Shown one piece after another: positions 36,501-50,510 of a stretch of 64,000 nt of DNA. Origin of the DNA: Osmia lignaria lignaria. Lineage: Eukaryota; Arthropoda; Insecta; Hymenoptera; Megachilidae. Location: assembly GCF_051020975.1 (NCBI RefSeq), contig NC_135044.1, forward strand, positions 6,822,501 through 6,886,500, read 5' to 3'. Position numbers and translations under genes: made by a program. Below the pieces are notes generated by a model. The model was not told where the DNA came from. It searched no databases and saw only the letters and a program-made list of their open reading frames with translations. Numbering within the stretch: the first letter of the stretch is position 1; every line of letters starts with the position of its first letter.

Positions 36501-39500
36501 AATCGTAACGATATAACAAGGAGGACAGTGAAGCACCGCAAAAGTGTTAACAGTTACAAACGATTCACGCGGCGATGTTCAATTCACAAAGGGACCAACC
36601 GGTCGGTGATATAGTCGTTGGTAAAGGGTGAGTTTCGTTCCGATGTGAAACTCCGTGGCATAAGTGGAACGTGTGGGTCCGGGCTTTCGTCGATGTCACC
36701 GACTCGGATCGAATGACCGTGATCTATTTTGTGTTTCTGTTAGGAGAATCAGCGAGTTTACCTGACTCGCGACATTAATGTTCACGGGGGCGCGAAATGA
36801 CGCGACCTAATTGAGAAACTCCCGGAGTAATCCCCATAGCCTGGCATTCTGAGAAAATCGACTAACGAACGGAATAGGAGGGTAGGATTTGGGGAAAGGG
36901 ATGAATGAATCGATACAGGCTGTTCGATAAACGTTGTACCAAATTTTAGTCTGATTTACTATTTGCCAAAGTAATCTTAAATATTTTCAGCCAAGAATAA
37001 AAATTTTGCATAATTCTGTCTGTACATCATCGCGTTGCGCGTCGTTGAAATAACGAGGTAATTATCAGCGCGAAGAAATGAACCGTACTGTTTCAGCTCT
37101 TTTTCCACCGGTGTCTGCCCTCCGGCACCCTTCGAAGCTTAACCGTGTCGTTTTCAGACGTCATCGGCTAATTATCGAGCGACGCCAGCTTCGCGTCTGC
37201 CATTCAGGGTCGCGACGAGCCGCGTCACGCGTCTTCTGTCCGTCTACGGTGAATAAAAGGGCGCGGGGCTCGATCGGACCGTTATAATTAAAATCTTTAA
37301 TTACCGTAGGAATCAACGACGAACGAGGGTGGAAGCGTAACAGGCCGGGTAAGAGAATTACTCGTAGCAAGGCGTACGAAACGGAAGAGGAAAAGAAGTC
37401 GGCGCAAATTATCAGGAATTATTGCGTAATGGAATTTCTTTCCGGTCCGTGGCGTAACCTGACCCGTTCGTTCGATCCTTTCGGTTCAACGATTGCTCGT
37501 CGGGTATTTTTTTACGCGTGCGTGTGCAATTTTGTCGATCGAATCGACAAAGGGCGTTCAGGGATGAACGAAGTGAGAGAGGGAGAGGGAAAGTGGTGTA
37601 GGGAAAAATTGCAAACCGCACGTGCGGTTCGTTTAATGTGCAAACGAGGGAGGCTCGTATCAGTGGAAAACAAGCTTTTCCTGGTCGGCAGGTCCGCACG
37701 TGATAACTATTCCTGCCCTCTATTCCGGGTCTATCGTAACCCCTCCACAGTCTGAGTACTGGGATTCAGCAAATTCATAACCAGGTGCTGGTATATTCAG
37801 TTCTTTATGTGAATTTCAGTGTAATTATCGTTGAAGCACAATAATACAGTTATACGTAGGCAGCAACACAAAATTTTTCAACTTTTAAATCATTCTAGTA
37901 ATATAGATTTTATTTTTTATTCGGATATTTATTTAACGAAGAAGAAACTTCCTCGACTTAAAAAAAAGGAATAAAACAAGTTGTGTACCATTAAGTTGAC
38001 ATAGGACACGTCGTCCAATTTCGACTTGAAAAATCCTCTTTGAACGACGATGATACGGTACACACGTTCCATGTAACGACACGCTGTGCAAGTAAAAGCG
38101 TTCAGATTTGTCAAGTAGATGTTCTGATGAATCTTCCTTGCAGTTGCATGAAAGATTCAGCCCATCAACAGAACGAGAACAAACTTATTTCACCGATGTG
38201 CAAGAAACATGACGTTCTATCGAAGCAATTTATTTCGGTCGCGGTGCTTTGAAAACGTGCGAGCACCTCGATAAAAGGCGAAGGTTTCTCGGGAAATCAA
38301 AGAATAATCTGATCAGAATTGATAAAACTCGGAAAGCTATGGTACTACAGATGAATCTTATCCTATTCCATCGTCTGGCTGGCTCCTTTTCGTAAATGCA
38401 ATGGTACTCGTAGAGATATATTTTGCATTAGGATAATTAGTGACTTCTGTTCATATTATAATTAAAAATTAAAGGAACAAGTAATTCTAATTATAAATAT
38501 TTTTATTGAAATTTTCAGTTTTAACAAATCTTATTAATCTAATACGAATATTTCTAATTAGATAAATAAAAAAGGTTTTTAATTCAAACGTAAGCCACAT
38601 ACGGATGAAGTGGTAGTTAACGCGTTATGTACAGGTAATAAAATGAAGATGCCCGGATGCCTTTCATCAGAATTCTCAGCGAGAAATTCTCGCGTAGAAC
38701 GTAGGAAAAATGGCTTCATATTCCGCGCTTCACGGTTTGCGCGTTGCGTGAAAATGTTCCTAATGTTCGAAGAACGGAAACGGAAAATCTTTCTTGTGTT
38801 CTTGCGATTCACAGGGCGAAACTGTTGAATGCGTGTAGCCATGTGTCACTAATACCCGAAGAATGAAAGGTTAACACGTTCTTGATCCTGCTGAAAGGAA
38901 CGTACGAAAGCTGACACGGGGAGTAAAGAAAAGATTTCTTGTACTATAGTTGCTCCGCGGTCAGAGATGAACGATTTTCTTCGTTTTTTCCTAACAGCAG
39001 TTGCTGAAAGATTCTACCGCGTCCATTTTGCCTGTACTAGCCACGAAACCGACTCTTATTGTCAGCGAGAAACCTCGAAATCACCGGGATAACAAAAGCC
39101 GTCCAGGATTTTCTCCCCGCGAACGGTTTCAATGGGTCAGCAGTATGCTTGAAAAATTCTGGCAAACAAATCACCGCATTGTTCTCGTTGAAATACGAAA
39201 ACAATCCGTTTCTGAAATTCTCCTACACCTGGCTCATCAAACTTTGATAGACCTTTTCATTTGATATATTCGATTAATGGGTGAAGTTCCATGGAAAATT
39301 TCTTATTTCACGGTGGTCATTTTCGGTGTGTAACATAATTATTAATTGGAGATAATAATTCCATTATTACTCAATTAAAATATTAATATCCAAATGCAGA
39401 AATTTTAATATTTTTCATTTTTTTATTATTAAGTTGTACAAGGGTAGTACGTTTGCTTAATCTATGAACGGTGGTTAATCAGCAAGCTTTATTTTACCAG

Positions 39501-42500
39501 CCGGCTGTTTTATTATTCGACTCTTCGTGCTTTCGTGCTTTCGGTCTCCTCGCGATTCAGCAATATTTCTTTTACGTTCACGAGGGACGTTTGCCGTTAC
39601 TTTTCTCGTAATTTACGCGCTGTCGTGATCCAGACGGCTAAGTAATTAATGTTGCAATGGACGATACAAAGGGAAAGTGGAGGGACACCGGCGGGAAAAA
39701 AGCGGGCTATAAAATGGCAAGTTCGATGCAACCGAGTGAACACGAAGTAAACAGTTTTGTAAATATGATAAAAAGAAGTGCACGGTTAAGTAGCGTCGTT
39801 AGTTGACGAAGAAATTTATGAGAGAAAAAAAGGCTGGAAACAAGAACGTCATGATGTTGCACGTTGCGGGAAAGAAAAATGGAAGTGATATATTTTTCTT
39901 ACTTGAGAGGAACGAAGCGGTGTACGAAGTTTATTATTCATGAACAAACATATATCAGATAAAAATGTTAAGACGTGCAAGTATTTAAAAAAGGAAACAT
40001 TTTAATTCTATTTTGAAAATTTACAAACGCACTGTGTTAAATAATAAACGAATATTAAATTAATAAATGAAGGCTTCAATAGATTGGATCTACAATCGCG
40101 TATTATAGATAAAGATAAGAGGGAAATATAAAATTAAATTTGAAACGGATCCGGAACCAAGAAATCCAAGTTTCAAATGGAAGCTCCAGTGCCAAGCAGA
40201 ATTTCTCAAGAGCAGCAATAAACATTCGATACAAGCCCGTATAATAAATAAACATAAATGGATTCAATATGGTAATTTGAAACAATAGAATGGGCGGCAC
40301 GATCATACGTGCTATTCAAATTCTATTCATCTGAGAGCGCAGAGATTTAAATGCAGCCCTGCGGTTGCCAGCGCCGCCGTATCTCTACCGGCGAAGGTTA
40401 AAGCAGAACAAATGTGGTTTTAGAAGCTTTTGAATCGCAGAAATAACCATGATTTTAGCTGGAAGTTTCTGCTTCCTTCAAAAATGCCACAGCAGGATAT
40501 ATTTAACCATAATACACAATATGATACACCAATTTATGTATCCTGTACATAGTTCCAGTATTTGCTAACATGGATCATAACTTTCTCGCAAGTACTCACT
40601 CGACGATTCATCACTTTTAAATGAATTGAATATTAATATATTTTAATGTTCGCATCCTTTTTATTTTACTAATTATTTGATTATATAAAATTTGAAGTAT
40701 CGATAACCGCCATGATAGCACATATTGAACGAATAAATCACTATAGTTGTCTTATGGTCGGCCATCAAGGGCGGTAAATAGAATGAACAGCGTAAACAGC
40801 CTGTTTGCTCCTCCTAGAGTATGATTGAAGCTGGAAGAGGAGGGGTCAGAGGTGGAATGGAGACATACCACAGACCCTGCAGGCTACCAAGATAATGGGC
40901 TCACGATTAGCGCCAGACACGATGCGTATAACCGACGCTACCGTCGATCGAATATTAACGAGCGCTATTATTAACGTCTAAGTTCCTATCACGGAATTGA
41001 GCCCCGTCTCTCTCTTCATCCCTGTGTCCAAGCATCGGACCCTGTCACGGGTGGTAAACCTCGTTGACGCATTGAAACCGCGGCTTAATCGATTGTATTT
41101 TCCGAAAATTGGATATTAACACTCCGTTAAGACTGCATTAACACGGTTAATGTTCTAACTTTATCGTAGCAAAGGATAACAATGGATAGGTGATTAGATA
41201 AACGATGCCAGTTATCAATGATAAATAGAGGTATTAGTGTGATTCTAATTAATATGAAATGTTTTCTTTGAAAATATAAATTTATGCAGCTTATGACAAA
41301 ATTAATTTTACTAATTAATTATTAGTACTTAATATTGTCATAAAAAGAATTTCGAATGTTATCTCGAAAAAGAATTAATCAAGTTAATTGTTCACGATTT
41401 TCTTGAAGAAGTGTTTGAAGTGAAACTCGGTAAATCGTTTGATGTTCGTTCGACAAAGATTGGAACTGTACACAGATTTCCTGCTTTTTCGTATCTTGAT
41501 TCAATCAGCAAAAATCAATGCAAGTGCACTTTAATTAATTTAATTAAACGTAGTCACTATTCTGGTTACGATATAAGATTGTTACATAACTGGGTACTTG
41601 AGGATGCAATTAATTAACCCTGCTGCTCTTTCACTTTTACTTCATAACATTTGAAACTTGTTATATTTTTCCAAATTTTCAAATAATTTATTCATAAAAA
41701 TGTTTAAATGCTAAAAAAATAAATATCAAATCAAAATACAATGAATATTAAAAAGATAGTAAATAGCATTTTCTATAATTATATTCATAAAAAAAAAAAT
41801 TATAATTCGTAACAGTTGTGTGGATCACCATCTATGTAGTAAAGTAAAGGGTTAAATCCGTCCGATTAGCGTTAAAACAAGTTTCAATTTCATAATTGGC
41901 ATTAGGAAAAAGAGGAAAAGGAAACAGTAGGTCGGAAGGAAGTATGAAAGTTTGCTGAAGTGACAGTAACAAGGGCATTTGTCGGATCGTTTTATCGTTT
42001 TGAGGCATGGTTGACATCTGTTCCATGGCACACGCAGCCCATGGGATTTAACGAGCCAGTCCTTGGTACGGTTGGTCGGCTTCCATCGATACCTGCAATA
42101 TCCTACATTAATATCGGAGACGCGGTCACTCGTGTAAACGTGTTTCCCAATCAACGAGCCGGAACAATTTTCTGGATTTTGTGGTCGTCGTAGATACATG
42201 TGACGCTTCGAAGAACACGGGAAAATTTTCCTTTGATAAGCCGTTTCGGAAAACCGATGAAAATCAACGACATGTCACCGACCTTTCGATCGTCCCTCAA
42301 AAATAATTACGTAATTGTAAAATTAACGTCTAAGGTAAAGAAAAAATATTTCTAATTTAATCATGGCGTTGATAATAAATTATGGATTTCTCTGAGAAAA
42401 ATAAAGAAACCGGTGAAAGTAAGTGTACTTAATAAGGAAATGTCTGTGAAGAACACTATTAAGTACCATAGAGAATGGGAACGTTATCGACTATATTTAC

Positions 42501-45500
42501 CTCGCAAATCTTTTTTATTGGCTTCTCCGGAACAATGATCTGTGGGAGAGCAAAACCAATAAAGATAATAGTCTCTACTCTAACTGATAAGAGTTTCATC
42601 CAATTCGAGATGTCACTTTGACGATGTTTCCTTGTTGGACATCTCCTCTTCGCGTCACGGAGCTTTTAGTTGATCACTTGAACATTTAAAAAAATGAAAA
42701 ATGAGAGATCATTTAAATGTCAAGATATCCTTTGTTTCGAAATATTACCATCGTTTTAATGAAACTCTAAGTTAAGGTAAACAGAGAATTTCCCTAATTT
42801 ATGGAAGGAGTACGGGTTGTTTAATTGACACGTTTGACTTTATGCAATATGCACAATTGCACTCGGTTTTGAAGTGTTTCAGAGGATCCTCTGAAGTCCT
42901 TTGACATCAGATCTTCACGCGTTATCCTTTGATTCCCTAATTTCACTCTTTGAAGTAGTACTCGTTACAATAAATTTGTAATTAAGGGAAGAAACATATA
43001 GAAATCTTTTAACAATGAAATTCAGAATTAAAAATTGAAATTTTTTATTGTATTAAACTTCTTAGAATCTTCAAACTGTTGAAAAAGCATGGAGGTCGGT
43101 GCCTTGGATGGATCGGAAGGTCGGAAAAAAAGGCAAAGAGAAAGGGTGGTTTTACTCGGTGACCCAGTAATGAATAACCCGGAAGAGCCTTCGGGCTTCG
43201 ACCGAGATCGGACCTTCTCCTCTTCGCTTCATCGAATGCGGACTATCCGTTCTTTTCGAGCGATTGCGCGACACAAGAGAGACAGAAGAGAAATGAAAAG
43301 CTTAAGAGAGAAAGAGAGAGAAGGAGACAAATTGGTGGTAGGGGTAATGGTCCACAAATCACAATGCGGAAGGGCAAAAAGTTTGCCTCGAAAGAACGGA
43401 ATAATAAATCTTTGAATATCTTTAAATAGGAAGAATAAAGAGACCGGTAGAGATCGCAATTTATCCTCAACATCCTGCTAATTGCAACGTTTCTAGCCTC
43501 GCGTCGGATGGAAATCGAGATCATTACCACCATCGACTTTGATGGAACTAACCAATACTTGAAAATCACCTTTGCTGCGACTAACTGCTCGTTCAAGTGC
43601 CATTTAGTTAGCAAAAGCTGAAGTTCGAAATTCGATCGTGATAACTTGTAAACAAGTGTTAATAGTTTATCAAGTGGAAGACTGTTAACACCTTGATGAC
43701 CACAGCTTTCATGTCTATTACTACAGAGATTTTCCATTTAAAAAATTAATTATGATATTCAGACATATCTGACGAAAAGAAAACAAAGTTAAAAAATATT
43801 CCTTGCTTATTTTAAAATAAAATAAAGTAGGTAGAATGTTTAAAAAATAAATGTAAATAACGGTAATTCCTATGTGCAGCGTTCTGTAAATAGGCGAGGA
43901 AAAGTGTATACGATATACCAAGAAATACCAAAGTAACGTGTTTTCGAAAGCACCTCTTCTTCGTTCGCAATATTTTCGGAAGAATCGTAGCACCTAGCTC
44001 GAAAACGTAACTTCGACGCTTTTCCCATCGTAAATGGAGAACGATGGGGAAGATTTATCCATCCGTTCGACACGAAGGTTATCGACGTTGATCGGTTTTA
44101 TTTTTCGCTCGACTCTTGGAAAAAAAAAAACGATGCCGAGGAAATATCCTTTTCGATCGTCAAAGTCCTTTTTATACCCTTCAAAACACCCTCGCCCTAT
44201 TCACGAGTAATTCCTTCAAAAACCCACGAATATCGCTTCTTTCAGCCAATTACTTTTCAAATATCTCTTCCTTAAGGTAAATTATATAAAATTTTTTTGA
44301 AAATACGGTAATTGGCCATTAGAGAAACTAATTTATTAATTAAAAAATTTTAAAAAAATTGTTTAAAGACACAAAGTTCTGTTTGAAATGAAATAAACAT
44401 CTCGTTTACTGAGCAAGTAGTATAACCCCTGCAATAGTCAGACATCTCCTATTCAGGCAGCTACAGAATACTACAATGACAATTTTATTCTATTCTATCG
44501 TTATAATGGTATAATAATAATTCAGAATAATAATTAAATGGTTAATTAAAATAATTTGGTACAGTGATTGTCACAGTGGAAATGACTCTATGGTGCAAAG
44601 CACACTCATTGTCAAATAGCAATAATTTAAATTAAATTTCATTTACATCTTCTATATTATATTCCAATATCTAATACTAAGTAAATATAAATTAAAATAA
44701 TTGCAATATAATCAGATGTGCCATTACTTTTTTATTCCACTGTGAATTGCAATAAATAAATTATTAAAATGGATTTATAATATCGAGAAACGATTTGAAA
44801 TAACTCCGTAGGATTGACAGATCACTTTTCTGTATCGACTCGATAAGCAACATGTTTCTGTTCTATATCTGTTATGCCACATGCAGTAGGACGAAAGAAA
44901 TATTCGAAACGTCCAAGAAAAACTTTTCCCATTGATTGACATCGTTGTTCCATTCGCCAACGTCCGTGGTATTTCATATCAAGTTGGCAGAAAATTGAAA
45001 GCATTTTATTTTCAGTTCCAGCGAAGGTACAGTTTCAAATTGATTTTATACATTTTCAATGTACCTATTTATAAATAATTGGATTAAGAAATGTTTGTAC
45101 AACCAATAATTCCACAGAAACAAACATTTTATTTCTTGGCTGATTTTAAATTATGATACATCTTCTACGTTCAATTACTGCTTTAATGTGTCTATTTAAA
45201 GCTTTAGAAAGGATCGCTTGAAATTCCATGTAAACAAAGGAAAGACCTTTTTAAAGTTTATTGGAAACGATTCTCTCCTCTTCCTTGAAATACATTTTTT
45301 AGCAGAGAAGTTTAAAAGATACGTAACCTTTTACTGCCACGTTCGATCTCAAATTTAAAGGGTAAAAGAATTCCAAGTGAACAAATAGCTTTTAAAACTT
45401 CTCTGAAATTAAATTCTATCAGACCCTTACATTCTCCTGATCCTTTGAACGGACTGATGCTTTTAGAAACAGGATATACTAGCATCATGAATTGTTTTAT

Positions 45501-48500
45501 TTAATTAAATGGATATTGAAAATTTAATTTCTTACAGATTACTAAAATTCTTAACATCATAAATTCGGTAATAGTCTGTAATCGTGATCGATTGAAAATA
45601 ATTTTTTTTAATTGGAGTAAATTATTTGCAAACATAATAGAAGGGAAAGTCGCGAATTATTCGCTTCTCAAACGGCTAATGTTCATCGAGGACAGGTTTA
45701 ACCATCCCGTTGCTAGTCAGCTGATAAGCGAATTAACGTGTCCCGGTAATTCTGGCAATTACATTTGAGCGTGCAACGGCGCGGCTCCTTATCTGGTTGA
45801 ATTCCTAAAGTTCAGCTGGCAGGAAAATAGCTGGACGAGGGTATTAAAATCCATCAAGCCTCCAATACGGTTCCATGTATCGTTCTGAATTCCGGAACGC
45901 GATAGAACGAGAAATGCATTCTCCCTATGGGCGAGGAATTATCGGCTTTTCATGCTTCAAAGGCCGCTCGAAGCAGCGAATTCTTTTTAGCCAACTGAAT
46001 CCTCGTTGAAATTAATTTAAATCTCGTTCGCTACGACGTTTCGTCGACCTCCGTTCGATCTATTAAATTCCCAACACCGAACTGTTGACATTCGCGTACA
46101 CCATGACCAATCATCCTCCAATATACCTTTCTTTAATCAGCCTTCGCCCACCTTTTTTTCCTCCCCCACCCCTTCGGAATCCTTTCCACTGACGTAACAA
46201 AGCGAAATCTATTATTTTCCTCTGTCTTTCAATTCCCACGTCGCTGTTTGTTCGTTCATTGGTTGTCTATCTGTTCCCGTCCCTCAACAGACGCAATCTC
46301 TGCAGACGGGACACAATTCCCGTCCTTGATAGCACCGAATTACTCTAGATAATTTAGTTTTACCCCTTTGACGATACGTCGACCTGGCTATTCTCCTCTG
46401 GCACACGGTCATTGTTCCCCGGCCGCGATAACATTTGTAATCTTTGCGAATGATTGCTTCTACGATCAGCGAGGAACAAAAGTATTTCTTGTAAAATCTC
46501 ATGCTTCTATTAAAAGAATTTTTATTTTGAAAATTTCTCATCTTTGCAAAGTTTGCAAAAGAACCTTTTTCTAAGCATCTATTTTAATTATCAGGAACCC
46601 ATGGTATTAAATATAAAAAAATCATTCAGAAAAATTCAAATATTCTTTGCTAATTGATCCGTGTAATTTATCAGCAAAGATTATACTACATTCATCGCGA
46701 AACCCTACAAAAAGAAAGTTGAAAGGATTTAATTCAGGGGATCAATCTTCAACCTCTTCTACATCTATACCATTTAAAACCAGTGTAGACAAAAAAGAAA
46801 GATAAAAAATGTTAGTTTAGGTTGCGAACCGTTCTTGTAACGAAGGATGAAGGGAAGCTCTTGATCCGAGCGGAAATGGATCGTGATGCTACGCTACATA
46901 AAACGGAAAGCTAGAGAAACGTATGCAGAGAGGAATCGAGAAGGGTTGGTCACTCGACATCAACGGATTTCATTCTGCCAGTGCTTCCGGCTTTATCGAC
47001 GACGCGGATGCGATATCACGACAAAATTTTTCATCTGCACATCCACGCGTGAAAGAAGAAAGCTACGGATATTGACGTTCTGGCATTATTTCATGACAGA
47101 AAATTATTGCAGAATGGTACTTAAAAAGGAGCATATAAACCTTAAATTAATATCTTCATTAAGATCATTAAAAAGAGCTTTAATAACCAATTATCCAAAT
47201 CTTGAAATTGATATGACGTAAAAGTAATTTTGCGATAACCTTATGTTTTCAAATCATGTCTGACTTTCGAAGTTTCGAAATTGGCCATTTAATATGCAAC
47301 AGCCCAATATTTCACTTTCGGATCAAATTAAGTTCAATCTTATCACTAGTTTCAGTACTTCCGCATCCACTGACCGCGATAAAGAACTTTAGCATTCCTT
47401 GGAGCTGGAAACTTTTTGGAACTCGAGCCAAAGCTGCGGGTATTTGAACGACTTCAGATCCTTTGTTCGCCTTAAATGTGATTAATTAGCGACCTTTTTC
47501 AAGAAAAGATGTTCCATTAAAGCGATCGCATAGTTGCGGAGATAAATCCATTTGTTTAAATTCCTAAAACTAATTTGAAATTTTCAAAATAAATACGGAG
47601 ACTGAATTTGGAAAGGTTCTTCTTTATTTTAGTACTGTACTGTACAACTTTGCTATAATTTTGTCAGGTCGTGAAAATTGTTCACCGAATCAGCGATTAA
47701 GGTGCCTTCAAGTTTAAACAGATTAAAAAGTTTAACGAAGAAAATACTTATTTTCCGCCTGAAGCTTTGAACGGAAACCAATTGCGTTTTTCCAAGGTTT
47801 ATTGTCGTTAGTCACCACTTCGAAACGAGTTTTCAGGAAAAAGTAAATGAAAACTTTGTTGAACTACAGAATATCAAGGAAATTATGTAACAAAGATTTG
47901 CAGAGCCAAAGTGGTTTTCAACAATTTTTTTTCTGATTTACTGTACTTTAGATCAATTTTAACGACCTCAGAAATTTTTCACCCCCTGCAAATTCACGTG
48001 TTACAGGATCGGTTTAACTGGATCTGACTAAAGGTCTCTTAAATTGAATGGGTACCTAAATCGAATTTTCAACAATTGAAGGATTAATTATTAATTATCT
48101 CTATGCGATGGCTCTGTTGTTTTGCCTCGTTCAATTAACACGTCAACTTCTATAATAGATGACCTAGTAAATCCGATTATACGGGCTATTGTTATAAAAT
48201 GAAATTTTAAATTGCAAATTGACAAATAGAAGAAATAAAATTATGAGGCCACCTTCTCGATAGACCGGTAGAAATTAGGGAAAATTTAAAATAAGGGCTC
48301 GTATTTCACCGGAGGGGTTTAAAAAATAACAGCAAAATAACATTTTCAAATAATTACGCCCTGTTCCCGGCGTTAATAGAGATTGAAATCACAACGCGGA
48401 TGCACTCGACATCATTTTTATTTCCACCGAATCTATCCTCTCGGCTTTTTTCACGAAAACGATCGAATATACTCTCGCACTTCCATCGAAACGCTTCGCT

Positions 48501-49930
48501 TAAACGGTAACAAATTTTTCCACCGTCCATCAGTGAAAATCCAGGTTCTGTTCTTTCAGCTAGCGTTCTGGAAAAAAAGCTACGCGCGTTACATAGCATA
48601 TTCATATCGTCGCTCCTTCCGCCGTGCGCGAAAGGACACTGGTAAAACTGAATGAAAAAGCATGCCTACCCTGGCACTAGTACTCACGCACACGTATACA
48701 CACACATACACGCGTCGTCGCAGAGACAATCTCCGATAATGGACCGAACAAAACGGAACGTGTTTTTGGTGTCCCGTAATGGGTCCATTGTGCCCCGCGT
48801 ATCCTCACGGAACCGGATACAGTTTCGTTTAAAGCACGACCGTGCTGTATTAAGCGGCAGAAATCCGTGGAGGGTCGTTGAGTATCGTACCTACTGATCC
48901 GATCAGGAATAACCCTTCAGGCGAATTATACTCGCTGCGATATAATTCCTGCTACTAATCAGACAATGGTGTCATCTCATGCAAAAGTGAATCCAAGTCG
49001 CGCATAATATTAAAAACAAGGGTTTCAGAATTTTTAGGATTTTCATTTGTAACGTGTAAAATTTATTTCTCTTACGTTTAACAATTCTACAAATTTGCAA
49101 CGATTAAGGTGTCATCGCTTAACAGTACCATTGTTCAAACTCATTACACATCTGTGTCCCCGATTCTCCGTTACATAGTAAACCAATAAATGTATGCCTA
49201 ATTTATGTGGAAAGCGCACGTGCCATTGGCCCTCAATAATACACCGCATCCTGGAAAAGGCCACCTCTAAATCCCCTAGAGCGGCTGATTAGTCCACCGC
49301 TGCGTTACATCAGCGCTTATATGTACGTGTTAATTAATGCAACGAAAAAAAAAATTTCATTTATTCGTACGAATGATTTATAACCGTAATACGAAATACG
49401 GATAGCAGCATAGCCAATGTTCGAATACTTTCACGAACCGCTGTACTTTCCGTTTCGTGCATTGCACGCTTTCGAATCGACTTCCTGGCGTAACGAGATC
49501 GCTCCTGGGGCTCGTTATTCCGTGGCACCGCGTTCTCAGTCGTTCAACGTCGTCCTTTCCACAAGGCGATACCAAAGTTGCGAGGAAAGTCTAGCTTTCG
49601 AGCAAGTTGCTTCTGGAGAAACGGTCGCGTTCACTACGAGAGAAAAGGACGAACTGGAAGAGGTTGAAAGGACCGATGGAACGATAGGTAGGAGGACGGT
49701 GTTGGCGCACCGTTGTCCCTGTCATCGTAACTTCCGGTTCCCAGGGAACGAAGCTCGTTTCACGGAAGTAACGGTTCTGCTAATTGAGCCAAGCTCCTTC
49801 GGGATCACTGCCGCTCGAAACTACTGTTTTCTCTCCTTTCTGTATTCTCTGCCTGTTCTTTCACTTTTGATGCTGGTCGAATCGAAATACCTTCTTCTTT
49901 TCCTTTTCAACCTAGCGATCTTTATACCAT
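36501..49930. other. No recognised gene; several weak signals
   Basis: A possible short first exon on the plus strand (36575-36627) and a TATAAAA box (39708-39714) in a GC-richer context are the main signals. A GA-rich stretch lies at 43299-43326, and a possible short inverted-repeat element at about 44565-44750. A 171-codon plus-strand frame at 49417-49932 has a hydrophobic C-terminal third but no recognised family. Confidence 0.55.
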
Positions 49931-50030
49931 AAAGCTACCCGAAGCTTTGTTTTATTTAGCATTTGGAACTTTCCTGAATTAAGGAGTTCAGTATTTGAAA
50001 CTTTGATGAATTAAGGATAGCGAGGATCCT

Positions 50031-50510
50031 TCCGTAGAATCGGCGACGCACGGAATTTAAGACCTTGGGCTTTGGAACTTAAAAAAGACTTTCCTTTCGT
50101 TAAAATTTTTCCTTTCGTTAATAAATAATTATCGAGGATCCTCGCGCTATACTTCCCTACAAATGCCAAGGGTGCATCCGTAGAGTTGGGGACGCATCGG
50201 ACTTAGGATCAGGGTTTTGGAGCTTAAGACTCCCGAACTGGCAAAATAGGGACTTGGAAGTTTAGATTTCCGTTAACGCGCTATGCTTCCTTATAGGTAT
50301 CAAAGTTGCTTGCGCTATGCTTCCCTATGGATACCAAGAAACCTCGCACTATGCTACCCCACAGATACCAGAGGTGCGTCCGTAGAATCGGCGACGGACG
50401 GGACTTAGAACCTGGGTTTCGGAGCTTAAGATTCTCAAAGTGGCAAATAGGGACTTGGAAATTTAGCTCTCCGTCAACGCAATATGCTTCTCTATAGATA
50501 CCAAGGTTCC
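50031..50510. repeat. Compound degenerate tandem repeat
   Basis: Three diverged long units start with tccgtag at 50031, 50177 and 50379 and share gacgcac/gggactta, a ttggagcttaag block and gggacttggaa-tttag. Between and after them a motif of about 28 bases (gcgctatgcttccctatggataccaag) occurs five times, at about 50144, 50278, 50312, 50345 and 50479. The third long unit carries an in-frame plus-strand frame, but this looks like a repeat by-product. Confidence 0.75.

Noticed and set aside
43243..43737. 164-codon minus-strand frame
   Set aside because: It crosses a GA-rich stretch that yields a Leu/Ser/Phe run. No homology recognised.
46595..46603. Minus-strand HGF codons as a candidate for the missing Fur2 propeptide exon (also at 13462-13470 and 59910-59918)
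   Set aside because: The following codons do not give NLGQ or a donor in phase 0, and one runs into a stop.
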